Source: Bacillota bacterium (GTDB taxonomy: Bacteria > Bacillota > Clostridia > UBA1381). From it: a stretch of DNA of 18,148 nucleotides. Every line of letters begins with the position of its first letter. The stretch's first letter is position 1. The notes below the pieces were generated by a model. That model was not told the origin of the DNA, searched no databases, and saw only the letters and a program-made list of their open reading frames with translations. The position numbers were made by a program, and so were the translations under genes. The DNA lies in NCBI GenBank assembly GCA_021203665.1, contig JAJQAT010000066.1, forward strand, positions 1 through 18,148, given 5' to 3'. Positions 13,464-18,148 of the stretch are shown in pieces.

Positions 13464-15899
13464 CTAATATATCATGCCGGGCGATTTGTCTATCACTATA
13501 GAAACACCCTCATATATCTTATTGGCGCGGCATTGCGTTTCGGCTTTTTTCAAGACCTCGCCGAGTCTGTCGTCGTCCTCGCATTTAAAAATAATCTGCC
13601 ATCTGTATTTGTTCTTTATTTTTGACAAATACGACGGTATCGGTCCCAAAACCTGTATCTTTTGCGAAAGCGCCTTTAAATCGCCTATTTGCTTAACAAA
13701 ATATTTTGCCGTCTGCGGCACAAGCGTTTCGGACGGTCCCTGAAACAGCACGCTTATTATACTGCAAAACGGCGGGTACCACATCAAGCGGCGCTCCTCT
13801 ATTTCGCTGTTGTAAAAGGATATATAATCATGCGATTTTACAAGGCTTACCGCCTCATGCTCGGGAGTATACGTCTGTATAACGGCGCGTCCCTCCCTGC
13901 TGCCGCGTCCCGCTCTGCCCGATACCTGCTCGAGCATTGCGAAGGTGCGTTCTCCGCTGCGGAAATCGTTTATATTAAGCATTGTGTCCGCGGTTATCAC
14001 GCCCACAAGGGTTACGTTTTCAAAGTCAAGTCCCTTTGTGACCATCTGCGTGCCTATCAGAATATCTATTTTATCCTTTTCAAATTTGGTCAGGATTTTT
14101 TCGTGCGACTGCTTTTTGCCGGTGGTGTCCATATCCATGCGTATCGTTGACGCGTTCGGAAACAAACGCTTAATCTCGTCCTCAACCTTTTGAGTGCCCG
14201 CGCCGAAATAGCGTATGTACTTACTGCCGCATTCGGGACACAATGTGTAATTCGGTCTTGTAAAGCCGCAGTAATGGCATTTCAAGGCATTTTCGGATTT
14301 ATGATACGTAAGCGAAATATTGCAGTTCGGGCATTGCGGCACATATCCGCATGACCTGCACGATACAAATGTGGAAAATCCGCGCCGGTTCAGAAACAGT
14401 ATCGTTTGCTCGCCGCGCTGTAAATTTTTTGAAAGCTCCCTGTAGAGCGTGCCGGACAGCATACTCTTATTTCCACGCGCAAGCTCGCCGCGCATATCCA
14501 CTACGGATATATCCGGCATTTTATTGCTGTTGTATCTCGATTTCATCTCTATGAGAGTATATTCTCCGGTTTTAGCCTTATAATAGCTTTCCACCGACGG
14601 CGTTGCCGAGGCAAGCACCACGGCGGCTCCCGACTGCTTCGCGCGGAAAATCGCAACGTCCGCGGCGCGGTATCTGGGCGACATATCGGACTTATACGTG
14701 TCCGAATGCTCCTCGTCCATAATTATTATGCCTATATTTTTAAGCGGCGTAAACACCGCGCTCCTCGCGCCTATTACTATATCCGCGCCGCCGTCCTTTA
14801 TGCGTTTCCACTGGTCGTAACGCTCGCCGAGCGACAAGCCGCTGTGGAAAATCGCCACTCTGCCGCCGAAGCGCGACATAAACCGCGACACCATCTGCGG
14901 CGTGAGGGAAATCTCCGGCACAAGCATAACCGCGCTCCTGCCGATTGAGACGGCGTATTCTATCGCCTGCATAAAAACCTCGGTTTTGCCGCTGCCCGTC
15001 ACGCCGTGGAGCAGATATGTTTCGCTTTCGCCCGTTTTTATCGAGTCGGTTATGCGCGTTATCGCGTTTTCCTGCTCGGGTGTGGGCGTCATTTTTTCGG
15101 TTTTTTTGAATTGTCTGTTTTTATACGGGTTCCTGTCAACGGTAACGTCGATATATTCCGCAAAGCCCTTTCTCACGATTGCCGACACCGCGTTATAGGA
15201 GCCGTCCGTAAAGCGTTTTAAATCCGCGACGGACACATACTCGTTTGAGCTTAAAAATTCAAGCATTCTTGCCTGCACCGGCGCTTTTTTACCTATTCTT
15301 TCCGCCTCCGCGTGCGCCTCCTCCGAATTTACGGTAAGGCGTATACAGCGGATTTGCTTATCCTTTATGTCAACGGACTGGCGGTACTCCTTTTTCAGTA
15401 CGCCCTTTTTTATCATATTGCTTACCTGCGCGCGAATATCCTCGCCGCATAGGTCTTTGAGCGCGCCGTATTCCATTTCGCCGCCGTTTTCGGACAAAAT
15501 CCGCGTTATTTTCGCGCGGATTTCGCTTCGTTCCCCGCCGCCGTGCAAAAGGATTATCCATTCCCTGCTTTTTACCGCCGTTCCGGCGGGTACTATGGTG
15601 TGGATAATATCAAGATACGGCGCGAGATACTTTTTATGCATCCATTCTATCAAGGGCAGCATATCCGCGTCAAAGCCGGCGGTGTCGTTCGCAATTCTTA
15701 TTATGGATTTGATTTTTTTGCTTTTGCTCTTTTCGGCAAAGCCCATGCAAAAGCCCTCCACCTCTCTGTTTCCGGCGGAAAAGGGTACAAGAACGCGGCT
15801 GCCCGTTTCAAGCTTATCCTCCAGCTCGGGCGGGACAAGATAATCAAACAAGCGATCAACCTGCTTGGACCTGTAATCCACAATAACCTTTGCTATCAT
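13464..15899 (-). CDS. priA: Primosomal protein N' (replication restart helicase PriA)
   Basis: PriA is the superfamily 2 helicase that recognises stalled or collapsed forks and reloads the replisome. The 811-residue protein has an N-terminal 3'-end binding domain (about 1-105) and a winged-helix region. Its helicase core carries Walker A GVTGSGKT at 299-306, DEEH at 395-398, SATPS at 431-435 and GTQMVTKGLDF at 616-626. An inserted zinc domain holds eight cysteines: 514, 517, 523, 526, 541, 544, 554 and 557. The arginine-finger segment QVSGRAGR is near 658-665. Length is normal. It starts ten bases after rpoZ with AGGTGA as ribosome site. In Bacillus subtilis coaBC lies between rpoZ and priA; here there is no room for it. 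Confidence 0.98.
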   Translation of the reverse strand: MIAKVIVDYRSKQVDRLFDYLVPPELEDKLETGSRVLVPFSAGNREVEGFCMGFAEKSKSKKIKSIIRIANDTAGFDADMLPLIEWMHKKYLAPYLDIIHTIVPAGTAVKSREWIILLHGGGERSEIRAKITRILSENGGEMEYGALKDLCGEDIRAQVSNMIKKGVLKKEYRQSVDIKDKQIRCIRLTVNSEEAHAEAERIGKKAPVQARMLEFLSSNEYVSVADLKRFTDGSYNAVSAIVRKGFAEYIDVTVDRNPYKNRQFKKTEKMTPTPEQENAITRITDSIKTGESETYLLHGVTGSGKTEVFMQAIEYAVSIGRSAVMLVPEISLTPQMVSRFMSRFGGRVAIFHSGLSLGERYDQWKRIKDGGADIVIGARSAVFTPLKNIGIIIMDEEHSDTYKSDMSPRYRAADVAIFRAKQSGAAVVLASATPSVESYYKAKTGEYTLIEMKSRYNSNKMPDISVVDMRGELARGNKSMLSGTLYRELSKNLQRGEQTILFLNRRGFSTFVSCRSCGYVPQCPNCNISLTYHKSENALKCHYCGFTRPNYTLCPECGSKYIRYFGAGTQKVEDEIKRLFPNASTIRMDMDTTGKKQSHEKILTKFEKDKIDILIGTQMVTKGLDFENVTLVGVITADTMLNINDFRSGERTFAMLEQVSGRAGRGSREGRAVIQTYTPEHEAVSLVKSHDYISFYNSEIEERRLMWYPPFCSIISVLFQGPSETLVPQTAKYFVKQIGDLKALSQKIQVLGPIPSYLSKIKNKYRWQIIFKCEDDDRLGEVLKKAETQCRANKIYEGVSIVIDKSPGMIY

Positions 15900-15909
15900 T
15901 TTTATTCAC

Positions 15910-16260
15910 CTATTCAGCGTCTTCCTCTGTTATTTGCTCATCCTCGGCGGTTTCTTCCTCCGGCTCTTCCGCCTGCGCTTCCGCCGCCTCGCGCTCGGAT
16001 TCGGCGAGGGACATTATAGCCGCCGCCTTTTCTCTTTCCCATTCTCCCGCCTTTTCGACCGCCTCGGAGCGGATATAGCCGACCTTGCCCGACGCTATCT
16101 CATCGGCGGCAACTGTTACGGATTTCTCATTTCCGTATGCCTCGCTGTCCTCCATGCGCTCCTTGCCTATCATTCTCGCGCGCTTCGCCGCCATTGAAAC
16201 AAGCGTGTAGCGGCTGTCAACACATTTTGAAAGCTCTGTGATTCCCGGTTTGATCATCAT
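15910..16260 (-). CDS. rpoZ: DNA-directed RNA polymerase omega subunit with long acidic tail
   Basis: Omega helps fold and hold the beta-prime subunit of RNA polymerase. The 116-residue protein has the diagnostic VDSRYTLV (14-21) and AAKRARMI (24-31) segments and the second conserved block TVAADEIASGKV (49-60). The fold normally ends not far beyond that, and many Bacillota omegas are about 65-75 residues. Here a helical, charged extension follows, and the last 30 residues (87-116) contain 16 Glu/Asp. The start has two adjacent ATG codons; GGAGG stands nine bases before the first, which is taken as the start. It lies 19 bases after gmk, the same neighbour as in Bacillus. The function of the tail is unknown. 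Confidence 0.95.
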   Translation of the reverse strand: MMIKPGITELSKCVDSRYTLVSMAAKRARMIGKERMEDSEAYGNEKSVTVAADEIASGKVGYIRSEAVEKAGEWEREKAAAIMSLAESEREAAEAQAEEPEEETAEDEQITEEDAE

Positions 16261-16279
16261 AATAAAATTCCTCCGTTTA

Positions 16280-16882
16280 TTAATATTCCTCGGTTAATAA
16301 TTTTTCCACAAGTGCGCGGCTTCGCGCCTTATCGCGCATAGCCTGTTCAACCTCGCGCACACAGGCGTCAAGGTCGTCGTTTACGAACACGCTGTTATAT
16401 TTTGGCGACTGGGTAAATTCCCACTTTGCCGCCTCAAGCCGCTCGGCGATTTGCTCCGCGCTCTCGCGCCCGCGCTCCTCAAGCCTTTTTTTCAGCTCCC
16501 TCATCGACGGCGGCACAATGAACATAAGCTCCGCGTCGGGCATCCTTTCCTTTACCTTAAGCGCACCCTGCGGCTCGATTTCAAGCAGGACATTTTTGCC
16601 CTTTTCAAGCATATCCTCCACCGTTTTCTTTGGCGTGCCGTAATAATTTCCGCTGTAGACCGCGTATTCAAGCATTTCGCCGTTTTCTATCATCCTTTTG
16701 AAATTATCCTCTGTTGTGTAATTATATGTCACTCCGTCGATTTCATTCTTTCGGATTTCCCTCGTCGTTGACGACACAGACAGGAATATATCGTTTTCCT
16801 TATTTTCAAGGAGCCTTTCGCATATGGTTCCCTTGCCTGTGCCGGACGGTCCCGACATGACAAACAATATACCTCTACTCAT
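16280..16882 (-). CDS. gmk: Guanylate kinase
   Basis: The enzyme phosphorylates GMP to GDP with ATP and also sets the guanine pool that controls (p)ppGpp. The 200-residue protein has the P-loop GPSGTGKGT at 11-19, the GMP-binding region SVSSTTREIRKNEIDG at 35-50, EYAVYSGNYYGTP at 72-84, and EIEPQGAL at 101-108. The last two differ slightly from the usual forms: TTRxPRxGE reads TTREIRKNE, and EIDVQGA reads EIEPQGA. The main acidic and Arg positions are kept, so the protein is probably active. The ATG lies inside the end of remA (eight-base overlap). GGAGG is about 12 bases upstream, a longer spacing than usual. Confidence 0.97.
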   Translation of the reverse strand: MSRGILFVMSGPSGTGKGTICERLLENKENDIFLSVSSTTREIRKNEIDGVTYNYTTEDNFKRMIENGEMLEYAVYSGNYYGTPKKTVEDMLEKGKNVLLEIEPQGALKVKERMPDAELMFIVPPSMRELKKRLEERGRESAEQIAERLEAAKWEFTQSPKYNSVFVNDDLDACVREVEQAMRDKARSRALVEKLLTEEY

Positions 16883-17141
16883 CGTTTTTTACAGCCTCCT
16901 CGTTTGCTTCTCCGCCAAGTCTGCCCGCCACGGTTTCCGTTTGCAGTGCGGACAATATTATATGGTCGCTGTCGGTTACTATAACCGCTCTTGTGCGTCT
17001 GCCGTAGGTGGCGTTTATAAGGTTGCCCTTATCCTCCGCGTCGCGCATGATTCGTTTTATCGGCGCGGATTCCGGACTTACAACGGCAACAACGCGCTCG
17101 GCGTTCACCATATTTCCAAAACCTATGTTTATAAGCTTCAT
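16875..17141 (-). CDS. remA: Extracellular matrix/osmotic regulator RemA homologue (DUF370)
   Basis: RemA is a small ring-forming DNA-binding protein. In Bacillus subtilis it activates biofilm matrix genes and osmoprotection genes. The 88-residue sequence matches the family along its length: INIGFGNMV at 4-12, VSPESAPIKRIM around 21-32, ATYGRRTRAVIV around 44-55 with the Arg pair known to contact DNA, and DSDHIILSA around 57-65. The gene sits between yicC and gmk, as it does across Bacillota, including species that make no classical biofilm. Its targets here cannot be inferred from the window. The start has GGGTGA just upstream. It overlaps gmk by eight bases. Confidence 0.96.
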   Translation of the reverse strand: MKLINIGFGNMVNAERVVAVVSPESAPIKRIMRDAEDKGNLINATYGRRTRAVIVTDSDHIILSALQTETVAGRLGGEANEEAVKNDE

Positions 17142-17152
17142 CTTTTCACCCG

Positions 17153-18031
17153 CTATTCTATATTTTGTACCTGCTCGCGCAGCTTCTCTATCTCGCCCTT
17201 GAGCGTGACGACGATTTTCGCAATATCTATATCGCTCGCCTTGGAGCCTATTGTGTTGACCTCGCGGTTTATCTCCTGGATAAGGAAATCAAGCTTTCTG
17301 CCCGCCGGCTCGCCGCTATTGATAATGGTGTCAAACTCGGCAAAGTGGCTTGAGAGCCTTACGGTTTCCTCGTTTACGGCGACCTTGTCGGCATATATCG
17401 CGACCTCGGTAAGTATTCTTCCCTCGTCTATATCCCTGCCGTCAAGAACCTCCTTTATCTTCTCGTACAGCTTGGCACTGTACTCGCTCACGGTCCGGGG
17501 TGAGCGTTCCTCGATTTTTTGCACAAGAGTGCGCATATATTCTATTCTTTCGCAAAGATCGGCCTGTATTCTCCCGCCCTCGCGCTCGCGCATCGCAACG
17601 AAGTCCGCAAGCGCGCCGTCAAGAACGCCCCTCACGGTGTTCCAAAGCTGCTCCTCGTCCTCCTCCGGACGCTCGGTTTTGAAAACATCGGGATTCTTTG
17701 CCACCGCGGACACCGTTATGTCGTCCTTAAGTCCGAACTCGTCCCGCAGGCAATACAGCGCGTCTATGTAATTTTTCGCAAATTCTCTGTTCAGCGTTAT
17801 CTCCTTTTCGGCGGTGTCGTAATTCTCGACGTTGAGGTACACGTCCACCTTGCCGCGCGTTATATAAGAAGAAACGTGCTTTCTGATTTTGTCCTCGAGA
17901 AATCCCAGATGTCTTTGATCCTTTATGTTGTAATCGGAATATCTGTGATTTACAGATTTAACCTCAACAAGTATTTTCTTTCCGTCTGTCACGGTTTCTC
18001 TTCTTCCGTATCCGGTCATACTTTTCAGCAT
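17153..18031 (-). CDS. yicC: YicC/YloC family endoribonuclease
   Basis: Proteins of this family are endoribonucleases involved in RNA turnover; E. coli YicC has been linked to small-RNA decay. The 292-residue product begins MLKSMTGYGR, the expected family N-terminus, with VEVKSVNHRYSD shortly after. It ends in the strongly conserved DUF1732 region: RLSSHFAEF, GRKLDFLIQEINRE, NTIGSKASD and EKLREQVQNIE. The open frame extends 15 codons further, to an ATG at 18076. That start is rejected because those residues are outside the family pattern and because the promoter -10 box ends about ten bases before it. AAAGGA lies 13 bases before the chosen ATG, a rather long spacing. It is the first gene of the run. 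Confidence 0.95.
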   Translation of the reverse strand: MLKSMTGYGRRETVTDGKKILVEVKSVNHRYSDYNIKDQRHLGFLEDKIRKHVSSYITRGKVDVYLNVENYDTAEKEITLNREFAKNYIDALYCLRDEFGLKDDITVSAVAKNPDVFKTERPEEDEEQLWNTVRGVLDGALADFVAMREREGGRIQADLCERIEYMRTLVQKIEERSPRTVSEYSAKLYEKIKEVLDGRDIDEGRILTEVAIYADKVAVNEETVRLSSHFAEFDTIINSGEPAGRKLDFLIQEINREVNTIGSKASDIDIAKIVVTLKGEIEKLREQVQNIE

Positions 18032-18086
18032 TGCTTCTATCCCGTCCTTTTGTATGATATAGGCATAATAACCCATTATTTACTCT

Positions 18087-18115
18087 ATTATAACCCACTT
18101 ATTTTGATTTTAACA
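18087..18115 (-). promoter_or_regulatory. Probable promoter of the yicC-led gene cluster
   Basis: On the minus strand there is a perfect -10 box TATAAT at 18087-18092. At 17 bases upstream lies TGTTAA (18110-18115), a poor -35 match. Just beyond, 18116-18148 is strongly AT-rich with A- and T-tracts, which could act as an UP element and make up for the weak -35. Transcription would start near 18080, leaving a leader of about 50 bases before the yicC start chosen here. Confidence 0.5.
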
Positions 18116-18148
18116 CTGTTTTTTAGAAAAATTTAATAGTTTTTCATT

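Noticed and set aside
16824..17771. A 315-codon plus-strand open frame, the longest on that strand
   Set aside because: It lies antisense to yicC, remA and gmk, all of which are well-conserved genes. Its product is Ser-rich with no recognisable domain, as expected for the opposite strand of Glu/Arg-rich coding.
1..18148. Search for CRISPR arrays, tRNA or rRNA genes, insertion sequences, phage or toxin-antitoxin genes
   Set aside because: None seen. Coding is almost continuous, with no long gaps, no spaced direct repeats and no inverted terminal repeats.

Overview
This window is an unbroken run of 19 protein-coding genes, all on the minus strand, so transcription runs from the high-numbered end to the low. 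Every product belongs to a recognisable bacterial core family. I see no rRNA, tRNA, mobile element, phage, CRISPR or defence gene. The gene content points to a Gram-positive Bacillota, most probably class Clostridia. The evidence is the run yicC-remA-gmk-rpoZ-priA-def-fmt-rsmB-rlmN-stp-prkC-rsgA-rpe-thiN, the YugP-type membrane zinc peptidase between fmt and rsmB, a PASTA-domain kinase, and a rhodanese-less ThiI paired with its own cysteine desulfurase. Genus cannot be read from this sequence. The standard code is used: several genes end in TGA.

Layout in transcription order. (1) 18148-18032: an AT-rich leader with a good -10 box, the likely promoter of the whole cluster. (2) 18031-15910: yicC, remA, gmk, rpoZ (RNA turnover, a biofilm/osmotic regulator homologue, GMP kinase, RNA polymerase omega). 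(3) 15899-12054: priA, def, fmt (replication restart, then the formyl-methionine cycle of translation initiation). (4) 12043-9063: yugP-like peptidase, rsmB, rlmN (16S and 23S rRNA methylation). (5) 9022-5288: stp phosphatase, prkC kinase, rsgA GTPase (a Ser/Thr phosphorylation switch linked to cell-wall sensing and 30S maturation). (6) 5291-4023: rpe and thiN (pentose phosphates and thiamine diphosphate). (7) 4026-1207: a nifS-type cysteine desulfurase, thiI and a single-domain cinA/pncC. (8) recA at 1110-4, with its own promoter.

Gaps are 0 to 40 bases from yicC through cinA, with several stop/start overlaps (4, 1, 8 and 14 bases). No terminator-like hairpin followed by a T-run is seen between genes, so one long polycistronic unit is plausible. 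The only larger gap, 96 bases, lies ahead of recA and holds a promoter.

I do not find a previously undescribed system here. The points most worth a second look are modest: two start sites that should be moved inward (yicC, stp), an unusually long acidic tail on RNA polymerase omega, coaBC missing from its usual place between rpoZ and priA, direct joining of the yicC-thiN cluster to nifS-thiI-cinA-recA, a recA promoter with no recognisable LexA box, and a 12-base tandem repeat in the extracellular linker of the kinase.
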